Assembly (NCBI GenBank): GCA_021773175.1
Contig: JAJFKO010000024.1
Span: 42,196 to 106,195 of the forward strand
Reading direction: 5' to 3'
Length of the DNA stretch: 64,000 nucleotides
Origin: Gammaproteobacteria bacterium
Lineage (GTDB): Bacteria; Pseudomonadota; Gammaproteobacteria; JAJFKO01
Within the stretch, counting starts at the first letter, position 1, and each line of letters opens with the position of its first letter. Below are positions 9,356 through 18,823 of the stretch, one piece after another. The position numbers and the translations under genes were made by a program. The notes under the pieces are model-generated. The model had not been told where the DNA came from, ran no database searches, and saw nothing but the letters and a program-made list of their open reading frames with translations.

Positions 9356-10474
9356 CTATCTCGCTATTAATTGATTTAAGGTCTGCTGCATAGCAGATTT
9401 AGCTACAATCCATGAGTATTCTTTTTCAAACAATTTTCGGGCTTGCCTACTCATTTCATTATAAACATTTGGGTCTTGAGTAATAATCTTAATTTGCTGT
9501 GTTATCTCATCAACATTTCCATAGGGAGCCACAATGCCACAATGATATTGTTCAACATTATAAGAAACCTTTGCTTCTGAATTTACAATAACAGGACATC
9601 CAGTTGATAAAGCTTCTGCAAGCTTATTCGGTGCTGCATATAGGTTTATTTCACGACAAGGATTATAGCAAGCATAAACAAAATCAACTTTATTGGTATA
9701 ATCCATTATTTCTTTATGCGTTAAGAAACCAAGATAGTTTACTTTCTCATGAGATTTGAGCATTTCAATAATTTTGTTGTCACCTTCTCCTGCACAAATT
9801 AATTGTGCATTTTCAAGAGCATTAACAATTTCTATTAGTTGATGTATACCTCGGCCTTCATCCATCCAACCAGCATAAAATATCGTAACTTGCTCTTTGA
9901 TTTGAAACTCTCGCTGCAAGCCTTCGCTAATATCTTCTGGTGTGTTTTTTACGACTTTCACTTTGCTTTTACAATAGTTTGGTAGAGAAGCTCGGCGAAA
10001 CTCTTCAGGAACAAGGGCTACACTCGAACATTTGACCGCAATACCTTCAATATTATTAAGAATCCACTTCAGTTTTTTGCTTAATTGGTATCGTTGCGCT
10101 AGATTATCATGAATATTGTAAATCATTTTTTTCCGATAAATTTTACAATATAAGAACCCTGACCAATATGATTCAATATCAGAAATATGCACAATCTCAG
10201 GCTTTACTTTGATTAAATATTTGAATGTTTTAAAATTAAAGCTCATTAACCCCTTGATATAAAGGCCAAAACCCTGTCCATTCAGCATTGGGTAATATCG
10301 TCCTTTACGCTCAACTCTGAATCCAGACCATTCATCTGATTGCGGTAAATCCTTTTCACGATTTGCACCAATGAATAATGTAGACAGCCCCATCTCTTCT
10401 GCAACCATCATTATTCTCTGGACACGCGGTATCGGTCGTGAGCAGGTTCTCAAAAATACTATTAATTTTTGCAT
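9356..10474 (-). CDS. Family 4-like glycosyltransferase
   Basis: 372 residues with a GT-B architecture. The second domain holds the expected donor-binding elements IFYAGWMDEGRGIHQ and LYAAPNKLAEALSTGCP, where Glu of the EX7E-type motif sits in KLAEAL. It is predicted to add a sugar to the lipid-linked repeat unit. Its start overlaps the flippase gene by 13 bases, so the two are translated as neighbours. The specific linkage is unknown. Confidence 0.82.
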   Translation of the reverse strand: MQKLIVFLRTCSRPIPRVQRIMMVAEEMGLSTLFIGANREKDLPQSDEWSGFRVERKGRYYPMLNGQGFGLYIKGLMSFNFKTFKYLIKVKPEIVHISDIESYWSGFLYCKIYRKKMIYNIHDNLAQRYQLSKKLKWILNNIEGIAVKCSSVALVPEEFRRASLPNYCKSKVKVVKNTPEDISEGLQREFQIKEQVTIFYAGWMDEGRGIHQLIEIVNALENAQLICAGEGDNKIIEMLKSHEKVNYLGFLTHKEIMDYTNKVDFVYACYNPCREINLYAAPNKLAEALSTGCPVIVNSEAKVSYNVEQYHCGIVAPYGNVDEITQQIKIITQDPNVYNEMSRQARKLFEKEYSWIVAKSAMQQTLNQLIAR

Positions 10475-11616
10475 AACTTTATCAGAAACAATAAGTTTAG
10501 TAACATTGCTAATGCCCCTAACAATAATCCATTTTGAATCGGCAATCTTAATACAACTACCGCAAAAATGATACCTGAAACACCTAGAACATAGCCCAAT
10601 GATTCATATAATGGCCGAATAGCTTTAAAGACATTTTGCAGACTCATTGCTGCAAAAAACACAATGCCAGCAGCAACCACGTAGCTGAAATGCTGAACTT
10701 CGACTGGCGGAGTGATTTTATAAACAAATCTTATAATATAAGGCCATACTGGATAGGTCAGCATCATCAAGGTCGAAACCAAAAGAACTTGAAAAACTAA
10801 TTTTTTAAAGGCAGGAATAAAATTAGTTGTTAAATTACGTAGACTTGAAATCCATAAAGCTTGATAGAGTAAAACTAAGATAGGTATCGCTGATAACGAG
10901 ATTGCATCAACTGTGAAAAATTGGCCGTGAGGCAAAAGAGCAATAGTCCATCGTGGCGATGCAGACAAGACTGCACAAACTGATGTTGCCAAAACAAAAG
11001 GAAACATTTTTTGTGACGCATTTATTAATTTTCCTATATCTAACATCGCAAGTTTTTGTATTCTTGAGATATGATAAACATTATAGATACAGTAGGCATA
11101 AGTTACGACAACAACCGCAATTAACAGGACAGAAATTTGTAGCGGCTTATCTATTAAGCCATGCAGAAAAATAAGCGCTGCGATCAATAACAATGCACGC
11201 AACGAGGTCAAATAAAAAAACTTCTTACTAGCAACCGTTGTTCCTTGCTCATAAATCATCACCCCATTCCAGAAATCAATCGCCGCTTCCGAAAGCTTAA
11301 GCAGAATTACCATCATTGGTATTATTAGAGCTAGCTTAGTCACATAACAAAATAGTAAAGACGCTATAACTGCCGCAATGATACTCCAAACACGAAATGC
11401 TCCGGCAACTTCATAACTGACTTCTGAGTTACCTTTAACGACAATATAAGCACGTTGTCCAAAATATGAAATACTAAAAATAACACTTACTATACTTAAA
11501 GCAATTGATAATGTTGCAGCAGTATGGTGATCAAAACGTGATTGAATCATAACCGCGACGGGAGCAATACTCGCTAAAAATCCTTGGCCTAAGAAAAAAT
11601 AAAATTTATCTCTCAC
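10462..11616 (-). CDS. wzx: Wzx-like polysaccharide flippase (MATE/PST family)
   Basis: 384 residues with about 11 predicted hydrophobic helices and few charged loops. The position between polymerase-side genes and glycosyltransferases, and the pattern of paired helices, point to a Wzx-type flippase that moves lipid-linked repeat units across the inner membrane. It is shorter than most Wzx proteins (about 400-480 residues) and sequence motifs in this family are weak, so the call rests on topology and context. Confidence 0.65.
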   Translation of the reverse strand: MRDKFYFFLGQGFLASIAPVAVMIQSRFDHHTAATLSIALSIVSVIFSISYFGQRAYIVVKGNSEVSYEVAGAFRVWSIIAAVIASLLFCYVTKLALIIPMMVILLKLSEAAIDFWNGVMIYEQGTTVASKKFFYLTSLRALLLIAALIFLHGLIDKPLQISVLLIAVVVVTYAYCIYNVYHISRIQKLAMLDIGKLINASQKMFPFVLATSVCAVLSASPRWTIALLPHGQFFTVDAISLSAIPILVLLYQALWISSLRNLTTNFIPAFKKLVFQVLLVSTLMMLTYPVWPYIIRFVYKITPPVEVQHFSYVVAAGIVFFAAMSLQNVFKAIRPLYESLGYVLGVSGIIFAVVVLRLPIQNGLLLGALAMLLNLLFLIKLCKN

Positions 11617-13574
11617 TGCAATCGGTCCTGTATATTTTGTACGATTATCTTTGTAACTAGAATTAATTTGTTATTATCCATTTCACCAGCGCCTTGCAGC
11701 ATAATAACTGGAGCCTGCTCAGAGCTGCCATAATCATTATAAAACTTATAGTTTTCAATATTAACATCTATGGCACCATTGGATGTGAATATTACTTCTA
11801 CAATTAAATTCTCTAGTGTTGCTATAACCTTATTATTATCAACCCTCAAATCTACAATTTTTGGCGACAAAAATAATGGTAAAGTGAAGTTTTGTATTGA
11901 TGTTGTCATTGCCTCATAGCTATCAACTATAGTTAATTGAACATTGGCTTTATTATTTTCGACAGTTAACATTCTAGAGAACTTTCCAACTTTATTTGAA
12001 GCCTGTATATGATCTAGTTCAGCATGTATGAAGTTCTCATTGATTGCGACTACATCCGCAACAGGAGCTCCGCGTACTGTTTTGAAGATTGACCCCATCG
12101 TTCCACAAAATCGTTCCCTATTATTAATCGAAAGAACATTATGGTGCTTAGCACTTATATTATCAGCACGTATGTTCATGTCTAAAGTATAAGGAGCGCA
12201 ACCTGGGTCAATAAACAGTGACTCTCCAAAAGCAGAAAACCAAAAAGATAAATTGTCATCATGATCATGCGAAGCTCTACCATGTAAACCAATATCGCCA
12301 GCTTTGACTATTAATTTATAGTTTGGTTGATTTAAAGTAACAAAGGGGGGAATTTTGCAGACAACAGCCGAAAGTTTTTTTAATCTGTTTTCTTTCCTAG
12401 GTTTTGCCAATGATTCAAGCAAATAAACAAAGAGAGATTGCTTTGCAGATATCTCATCCTTATAACCATAATATCTTTTTAAATGATTAAATTTAGTTGG
12501 CTCTTGTCTGAAATCAAAAATTTTCCCGCTATCGTTATCTGCAATTTGAGGAAGCATCCCCTCACCAATATTTAATGCGTCACACACATCCAGGCCTCGT
12601 GCAATGAACGCATCTAACTCTTTTGTTTCTATATCAAATAATTTTGCGAAAGTGCAACCAATAACAAGCATATCCAAACATAAACGATGATAAATGGGTG
12701 CATGTTCAACGTGCATGCCATGCTCATGAAACTGCGACTTCACAACTGCAATAAACTTCAGGTATAACTTTTGTCTCTTTAAAGGCGAATCCATATAGAA
12801 TAAATTTAGAATAAATAAGCCCATCTCTGTTGCTAATGTATGATTGCCTGGGATATCGCTTATTTCAGGAAATTTTTGCAAGTAATAAGAATGTTGTGCC
12901 AATATTTTTTGAATAAGTCGCGAAGACTTCGCCTTTAATGATGGGCCTAATAATAGAAACATCGTTAAAATATTTACTGCCCTAATTGCAACTTCCATTG
13001 CTGAAATCCAATTAACACTGAAGCATAAGGGGTTTTTTGCATGCCAATCAAGAATAATATCCATGCAATAATCAATACATGTGGAACATGAACTATCATC
13101 TGAGATACAGGCATAAATCGCCAAAGGAACCAGTAATTGTAGTCTACTTTTCTCCCAGGGTACTTTTACATCGCAATGTTTACCATTTGCGAGAAAGTCA
13201 ATATTTTTAAAGTATCGATTAGGCCAAGAATAATTATGAAAATCATCACTTACCCAAAAATATTTACTGCTTTTGAATGTGACAGTACCATAGCCTAAGA
13301 CGGAAATATTTCCTTGTAGCAGAAACTCAACATGTTTTTTTAAACTTGCCTGTGCACCATTATCATCAGCAAGTTTTTTCAATAGCTGGCTTTTAATCGT
13401 AGTCAGTGTAGGCCTCATAGCAGAAACATTTATGCTCTTATTAAGAAAGCCTAACTTTTTATTTGCTGCAAAAAAGGGGAATAAGTAATATTTTCTGAGT
13501 TCAATATGTAACTTAATAAGTAAAAATTTCTTGGGGGACTCAAGTACACGTTTGACTTTATATTTCAATCCCAT
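11613..13574 (-). CDS. Heparinase II/III-like protein, second copy
   Basis: 653 residues. Family hallmarks are FSVNWISAMEVAIRAVNIL, GNHTLATEMGLFILN, EHGMHVEHAPIYHR, DNDSGKIFDF and the C-terminal beta-domain signature HDHDDNLSFWFSAFGE followed by DPGCAPYTLD and KHHNVLSIN. It is about 100 residues longer than, and only distantly similar to, the protein at 4416-6077. No signal peptide is seen. It overlaps the flippase start by 4 bases and abuts the polymerase gene, which ties it to assembly of the polymer rather than to a separate degradation pathway. Confidence 0.82.
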   Translation of the reverse strand: MGLKYKVKRVLESPKKFLLIKLHIELRKYYLFPFFAANKKLGFLNKSINVSAMRPTLTTIKSQLLKKLADDNGAQASLKKHVEFLLQGNISVLGYGTVTFKSSKYFWVSDDFHNYSWPNRYFKNIDFLANGKHCDVKVPWEKSRLQLLVPLAIYACISDDSSCSTCIDYCMDIILDWHAKNPLCFSVNWISAMEVAIRAVNILTMFLLLGPSLKAKSSRLIQKILAQHSYYLQKFPEISDIPGNHTLATEMGLFILNLFYMDSPLKRQKLYLKFIAVVKSQFHEHGMHVEHAPIYHRLCLDMLVIGCTFAKLFDIETKELDAFIARGLDVCDALNIGEGMLPQIADNDSGKIFDFRQEPTKFNHLKRYYGYKDEISAKQSLFVYLLESLAKPRKENRLKKLSAVVCKIPPFVTLNQPNYKLIVKAGDIGLHGRASHDHDDNLSFWFSAFGESLFIDPGCAPYTLDMNIRADNISAKHHNVLSINNRERFCGTMGSIFKTVRGAPVADVVAINENFIHAELDHIQASNKVGKFSRMLTVENNKANVQLTIVDSYEAMTTSIQNFTLPLFLSPKIVDLRVDNNKVIATLENLIVEVIFTSNGAIDVNIENYKFYNDYGSSEQAPVIMLQGAGEMDNNKLILVTKIIVQNIQDRLQ

Positions 13575-14863
13575 TAGATCAACCTATAATTTAATTTTTG
13601 GCAAAAATAGCCCCAAAGAATTATAAGTATGACAAAAATACCGCCATTCAGCATAAATAAATATGGTGAGAACCAGGTTAAAGCATAAAACATAAAAATA
13701 ATTCGTGCAGCAAAAATCATTGCCGTATTATATATTGCAAAAAAGCAATCAACCATATAGAGAAATATACAGAGCATTGCAGGAATAATTATAACTCCTG
13801 CTAAGTCAAAATTAGCATAAATACTTGTTGGCATTCCTAATGATGAATTTGCCTGCGGAGAATATCCCAGATAAACAGCCAACTGATTACCTAGCGAAAG
13901 ACTTTTATGTGATTTAAATGGAGTTAAAGAGACAAGGCTATTCATCCATTGTTCTCCAACCTGGCTATTTTTCTTTAGATAAACAATTAGTGGAAATGCC
14001 CGAGCATTCTCACTTGGGTCAGTAATTACTAATCTACTATATATATGTTGAAACACCCTGCAAATATCACTAAATATTCCACCATGCTCGTTACCCGCAT
14101 AACCAAGCATAAGATTAAGTACAAAAACAAGTATTAAAACAATTAATGCCAGAATACTCATAATAAGAAGGATTTTACGAAATGATTTTCCTTGATTGCA
14201 ACTTTTTATAAACCAAGCAGCAGAGACACTGCCAAATAGAATTAATACCGGCATACGCTGTCCACCTACCAACATTGCAGCCAGTACTACAAAAAAAGCA
14301 AAAAAGTATTTAACTTTGGTTTTTTGTATATCTTGAAAAAGCATAAAATACGCTAATAGAATTGGAGCGGCGACATCTCGCACCTGCTTAACAATACCCG
14401 GAGCAAAGTATCCATAAGTACCACTCGCAATAGCTTTACGCATATCCATGAAGCTATGTACTTTTCCATGCAGTTTATAAAAAACTAAGAAAATAAAAAC
14501 TAGACAAAAAATAACAATAAACCAGTAAAGAAATCTAAGTAATGCTTTGTTGATTAACAAATCAGAAGAACTTTTAGTTGTAAAACACGGCATTGGTAAA
14601 CCACCGATGCGACACAAAAAATATCCAAATGAAAATGATAATAGTGTTATGGAACTAAGAAAGAAAACATACAATGAATCATAACTAAAAGTATACAAAT
14701 GTATTGTTACCGCTCCAAGAGCATAAATAGCACAGGATAAGAATGCAATATCAACCAGATGCAGCCCTCTGAATTCGGTTACTCTCATATATACATATAT
14801 AGCGACACATATTAGAGTAATTAGTGATGATGCTAAGAACATAATATTACCAAGCAATACCAA
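13574..14863 (-). CDS. wzy: Wzy-like repeat-unit polymerase
   Basis: 429 residues, mostly hydrophobic, with about ten or more transmembrane helices and one large periplasmic loop near residues 255-320 (containing NSLVSLTPFKSHKSLSLGNQ). This is the architecture of O-antigen/oligosaccharide repeat-unit polymerases. It lies between the chain-length regulator and the second heparinase-like gene, sharing one base with the latter. Wzy proteins diverge quickly, so the function is assigned from topology plus context. Confidence 0.72.
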   Translation of the reverse strand: MVLLGNIMFLASSLITLICVAIYVYMRVTEFRGLHLVDIAFLSCAIYALGAVTIHLYTFSYDSLYVFFLSSITLLSFSFGYFLCRIGGLPMPCFTTKSSSDLLINKALLRFLYWFIVIFCLVFIFLVFYKLHGKVHSFMDMRKAIASGTYGYFAPGIVKQVRDVAAPILLAYFMLFQDIQKTKVKYFFAFFVVLAAMLVGGQRMPVLILFGSVSAAWFIKSCNQGKSFRKILLIMSILALIVLILVFVLNLMLGYAGNEHGGIFSDICRVFQHIYSRLVITDPSENARAFPLIVYLKKNSQVGEQWMNSLVSLTPFKSHKSLSLGNQLAVYLGYSPQANSSLGMPTSIYANFDLAGVIIIPAMLCIFLYMVDCFFAIYNTAMIFAARIIFMFYALTWFSPYLFMLNGGIFVILIILWGYFCQKLNYRLI

Positions 14864-14872
14864 CCTTTAATA

Positions 14873-15892
14873 TTATTTTTCTGTCGTTTGCCTTGTAAAA
14901 ACAAACAGGAAAAATAATCCGATAAACACTTCTAAAAGTATCAGAAGGGCTAGTTGTGTGATTTTACCAATACCTATAGGTCTAACTGACATAATAAAAT
15001 TGGAACTAAATTTAGCTGATGATAAACTTGCAAGCTCTTGCTGATCAACTACCAACTGTTGCTTATATAACTTTATTTTTGCTTGAATACTTGTAAGGTT
15101 ATTTTGTAAAAGAAAAGAGGTATCTCTTATATTAACAATAGATAAATCTTTTAACCGAATTGCGCTTGATGCTTGGAGCTGCTCTGAATAGATCTGCACT
15201 AACATTTTCTCTGGTGCTTTTACTCCTGTCTCTGGATGACTTGAAGCACTTGAAGCACTTGACTCCGCAGATAGAGTACCAAGTTTTGTTAAGTTTTGCC
15301 GTTGACGACTAACTACGGCAAGTTGCTTTTGCAAAGTATTCTGACTAGCTATTGCATCAGTGATAGTAAGCTTGGTATTTTGAATCTTCAATTTCAAATT
15401 ATTTGCTAATGCATTATAATGTCCTTTTTCATCATTATTAAGCTCACCTAGAATATTAACGAAAACATTTTTATATAAAGGAAGATTTGCTATTGACGAT
15501 TTTGCCGTTAACAATAAAGAACCGGGAGCATAACGCTTGACTGTTGCACTTTTAGTTAATGGAATACCTTTTGCGCTAACTCTAAAATTCAAAACGTCTT
15601 TATCCTTTTGATAAAGTCTTTCAATAATGTATGGTGAGAATACAAAGTTAATCTTTGCCATCGAGGTAACCACATCAAATAAATAATGCACCTTCCCCGT
15701 GCTTTTATAATTTGCCATCTCTACTTGTTGAATAATCTCATATCTACCAGGCATTAAAAAAATAATTATAGCCCCAACGACAAAAATAGTGAGGAAAGAT
15801 ATTAGAAATCTTTTATGGTACATTTTAAATGTGTGCCACATTTCATTTAATGTTATAATTCGAAAGTCTTGGTGTAGATTTGATGAAGACAT
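14873..15892 (-). CDS. wzz: Wzz-type polysaccharide chain-length determinant
   Basis: 339 residues with a membrane helix near residues 30-50, a long periplasmic coiled region, and a second helix at about 313-333 preceded by the Pro/Gly-rich MSVRPIGIGKITQ. That two-helix plan with a proline-rich second segment defines Wzz/PCP proteins, which set polymer length with Wzy. No kinase domain is present. Around residues 210-218 a Ser-Ala run is encoded by two exact 9-base units (ACTTGAAGC at 15239-15256). It is the first gene of the minus-strand operon. Confidence 0.82.
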   Translation of the reverse strand: MSSSNLHQDFRIITLNEMWHTFKMYHKRFLISFLTIFVVGAIIIFLMPGRYEIIQQVEMANYKSTGKVHYLFDVVTSMAKINFVFSPYIIERLYQKDKDVLNFRVSAKGIPLTKSATVKRYAPGSLLLTAKSSIANLPLYKNVFVNILGELNNDEKGHYNALANNLKLKIQNTKLTITDAIASQNTLQKQLAVVSRQRQNLTKLGTLSAESSASSASSHPETGVKAPEKMLVQIYSEQLQASSAIRLKDLSIVNIRDTSFLLQNNLTSIQAKIKLYKQQLVVDQQELASLSSAKFSSNFIMSVRPIGIGKITQLALLILLEVFIGLFFLFVFTRQTTEK

Positions 15893-16369
15893 TAACTACC
15901 CTTAATAAAAGTAAAAATATGAGCTAAGCATCTAGTCTCATTGCATTTGATGGATGACCCAAGTAGCCGTTTGCAAATCTACCAACCCCTAGTAAAATTC
16001 TATTCCGCTGGGCATCTTGAGTACGGTTAAAATTTGGGATAATAACAATCTGATATCAAATTGCAATAGCCAAATTAAGACCTTTTATAATATTAACTTA
16101 CAATCTGTGATGTAAAATTATACAGATTTAAGTTTTCCGACTCTATATTTACGAAATTTCCACTCCCTTTTTATAGAGAATTAAACGTAGGAATGAGTCA
16201 GTACAAGAAGAATATATTTTAACCAACCAGATAGAAGGTGCATGTTTTGCCTAATATTATCCTCAACCAAGTACAAGGGAAAATACCAAGATTTATACAT
16301 TGCATCCGTCTACCATCATCGGTATATTGCACAACAAACTGATGAGTAACCATATTAAGTAGGACTACT
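15893..16369. other. Divergent intergenic region between wzz and wecC
   Basis: A 477-base AT-rich gap with no supported gene. It must hold promoters for both the 14.5-kb minus-strand polysaccharide operon and wecC-wecB. I see AT-rich stretches but no clear -35/-10 pair, riboswitch or JUMPstart-like element. An AGGA ribosome-binding site precedes wecC. Confidence 0.6.
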
Positions 16370-17584
16370 ATGGAAGCATTTCAAAAAGTTTGTGTTTTAG
16401 GTCTTGGTTATATAGGCCTACCAACAGCATCTCTACTCGCCACTAAAGGTTTTGACGTTCTTGGTGTTGATATCAGGCAAGATGTCGTTAATAAAATTAA
16501 CTCTGGTGAAATTCATATAGTTGAACCCGGCTTGGATGTATTAGTCAGATCAGCCGTGAATTCTGGCAATTTAAAAGCTGCCCTCAAACCTGAGGAAGCA
16601 AATGTTTTTATTCTCGCGGTACCAACTCCTTTTGATATAGATAAAAAACCTGACCTTAGTTATATACGCAGCGCAACCGAAGCCGTTGCAAAAGTAGTAA
16701 AAAATAATGATTTAGTGATTTTAGAATCAACATCTCCGGTGCGGACAACCGAGTTTGTTAATGATCATTTGCGTTCTTGCCGTCCTGATTTAGAACGTAT
16801 CCATGTTGCGCACTGCCCCGAGCGAGTTATCCCAGGACGTGTATTACAAGAGCTCGTGGAAAATGATCGCGTGATTGGCGGCATTGATGACGCAGCAACT
16901 AAAAAAGCTGCTGAATTTTATAGTCACTTTGTTGCCGGCAAAATTCTAACAACCAATGCTAAAACGGCAGAAATGTGTAAACTCACTGAAAACTCATTTC
17001 GTGACGTTAACATTGCATTTGCCAATGAGCTGTCATTGATCTGTGACAAACTTGATATCAATGTTTGGAAACTCATTGAGCTTGCCAATCATCATCCTCG
17101 TGTTAATATTTTACAACCAGGACCTGGTGTTGGCGGTCACTGTATTGCGGTTGATCCATGGTTTATCGTAGCATCTTGTCCTGAGCACAGTAAGCTCATT
17201 CATACTGCTCGATGCGTTAATGATGGTAAACCAAATTGGATTATTGAAAAAGTTAAAGAAAAGAGTAAAAGCTTTACCAAACCAACTATTGCTTGTTTTG
17301 GTGCAGCATTCAAACCTGACATTGATGACTTACGCGAATCACCTGCGCTTATTATTGCCTATGCAATTGCCGGAGAAGAACTTGGCGAAGTTATTGTTTG
17401 TGAACCACATGTTGAAAGCATTGAAGGTTTAGAAAATACAAATATTGATGACGCATTAGAACGAGCTGATATTGTCTTACTTCTCGTTGCTCATAAAGAA
17501 TTTAAAGAAATTCCTAAGAATAAATTCATTGATAAATACACAATCGATGCAACAGGTATTTTGTCAGGTAATAATAAGTTGTAG
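16370..17584 (+). CDS. wecC: UDP-N-acetyl-D-mannosamine dehydrogenase
   Basis: 404 residues. The NAD-binding start (KVCVLGLGYIGLPTASLLA), the central EMCKLTENSFRDVNIAFANE block, the catalytic-Cys stretch PGVGGHCIAVDPWF and the C-terminal FGAAFKPDIDDLRESPA are those of the UDP-glucose/UDP-ManNAc dehydrogenase family; ESTSPVRTTE fits the WecC branch. It oxidises UDP-ManNAc to UDP-ManNAcA in two NAD-dependent steps. It is followed by wecB after 10 bases, so the pair supplies the sugar from UDP-GlcNAc. Confidence 0.93.
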   Translation: MEAFQKVCVLGLGYIGLPTASLLATKGFDVLGVDIRQDVVNKINSGEIHIVEPGLDVLVRSAVNSGNLKAALKPEEANVFILAVPTPFDIDKKPDLSYIRSATEAVAKVVKNNDLVILESTSPVRTTEFVNDHLRSCRPDLERIHVAHCPERVIPGRVLQELVENDRVIGGIDDAATKKAAEFYSHFVAGKILTTNAKTAEMCKLTENSFRDVNIAFANELSLICDKLDINVWKLIELANHHPRVNILQPGPGVGGHCIAVDPWFIVASCPEHSKLIHTARCVNDGKPNWIIEKVKEKSKSFTKPTIACFGAAFKPDIDDLRESPALIIAYAIAGEELGEVIVCEPHVESIEGLENTNIDDALERADIVLLLVAHKEFKEIPKNKFIDKYTIDATGILSGNNKL

Positions 17585-17594
17585 GGAGCACAAC

Positions 17595-18782
17595 ATGAAA
17601 GTTCTATCGGTATTTGGTACACGCCCTGAAGTTATTAAAATGGCGCCTGTCGTTAATGCTTTAAAAAGTGCAAACAACTTTGAGTCTAGAATCTGTGTCA
17701 CCTCACAACATAGAAGCATGCAAGATCAAATGTTAGAACTGTTTAACATTACAGCTGACTATGATCTAGATATCATGAGAAAAGATCAGAATTTATTTCA
17801 TATTACGACGGCAACACTTAATAATCTCAAACCTATTTTAGAAGACTTTGCACCAGACTTAGTTCTGGTACAAGGCGACACAACAACAACATTTGCGGCA
17901 AGTCTTGCAGCATCTTATTGCAAAATACCAGTTGCGCATATCGAAGCAGGCTTACGCTCCAATAATAAATTAAGTCCTTTTCCGGAAGAAATCAATCGCA
18001 CTTTGGCCGGTCATCTTGCTACTTGGCATTTTGCACCGACTGAAAAGTCTAAACTTAACTTACTCAAAGAAAATATTTCACCAGATGCTGTTTTTGTAAC
18101 AGGTAATACCGTTATTGATGCTTTACTTTATATGAAAAAACATCTTAATCATGATGCCATTCAGCAGGAACTTCCAGAAAATATTTTTACACTTATTAAT
18201 GATGCTAAACCTTATGTACTCATCACGGGCCATCGTCGTGAGAGCTTTGGTGATGGTTTTGAAAATATCTGTCAAGCTATTCGAGAGCTAGCTAAATTAC
18301 ACCCTGAGTGGCAGTTCATTTATCCCGTACATTTAAATCCAAATGTACAAAAACCAGTATTTGAGATTCTATCTAATCTTAAAAATGTGCATCTCATTGA
18401 GCCTATCGGATATCAAAGTTTTGTATTTCTACTCAACCATTCAAAAATTGTGTTAACTGACTCTGGCGGTGTACAAGAGGAAGCGCCATCTCTTGGTAAG
18501 CCCGTGCTCGTTATGCGTGAAGTAACAGAGCGCACTGAAGGTGTAGATGCTGGGACAGCAAAATTGGTGGGTACTGATATCAATAACATTATTCATTCTA
18601 CTAATGAACTAATTAACAATTCTCAAATTTATAATGAAATGGCTAAAGCAATTAACCCTTATGGTGATGGCAACGCATCTTCTCGCATTATTGATCTGAT
18701 TCGTTCTCTTAATAAAGATAAACGACCTCAAGATATACATAACCAAGTTAACACTCAACAAGATATTCCTGAAGTCGCATAA
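17595..18782 (+). CDS. wecB: UDP-N-acetylglucosamine 2-epimerase, non-hydrolysing
   Basis: 395 residues from the ATG at 17595 (MKVLSVFGTRPEVIKMAPVV), preceded by GGGAG; a longer upstream frame overlaps wecC and is not used. Further hallmarks are LVQGDTTTTFAASLAA, HIEAGLRSNNKLSPFPEE, TGHRRESFG and DSGGVQEEAPSLGKPVL. It interconverts UDP-GlcNAc and UDP-ManNAc, feeding WecC. The C-terminal 20 residues are charged and not conserved. It is convergent with the permease gene. Confidence 0.95.
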   Translation: MKVLSVFGTRPEVIKMAPVVNALKSANNFESRICVTSQHRSMQDQMLELFNITADYDLDIMRKDQNLFHITTATLNNLKPILEDFAPDLVLVQGDTTTTFAASLAASYCKIPVAHIEAGLRSNNKLSPFPEEINRTLAGHLATWHFAPTEKSKLNLLKENISPDAVFVTGNTVIDALLYMKKHLNHDAIQQELPENIFTLINDAKPYVLITGHRRESFGDGFENICQAIRELAKLHPEWQFIYPVHLNPNVQKPVFEILSNLKNVHLIEPIGYQSFVFLLNHSKIVLTDSGGVQEEAPSLGKPVLVMREVTERTEGVDAGTAKLVGTDINNIIHSTNELINNSQIYNEMAKAINPYGDGNASSRIIDLIRSLNKDKRPQDIHNQVNTQQDIPEVA

Positions 18783-18823
18783 ATCACGAACTTTCAGTAA
18801 AAAACACTCAGGACTTATGATTA

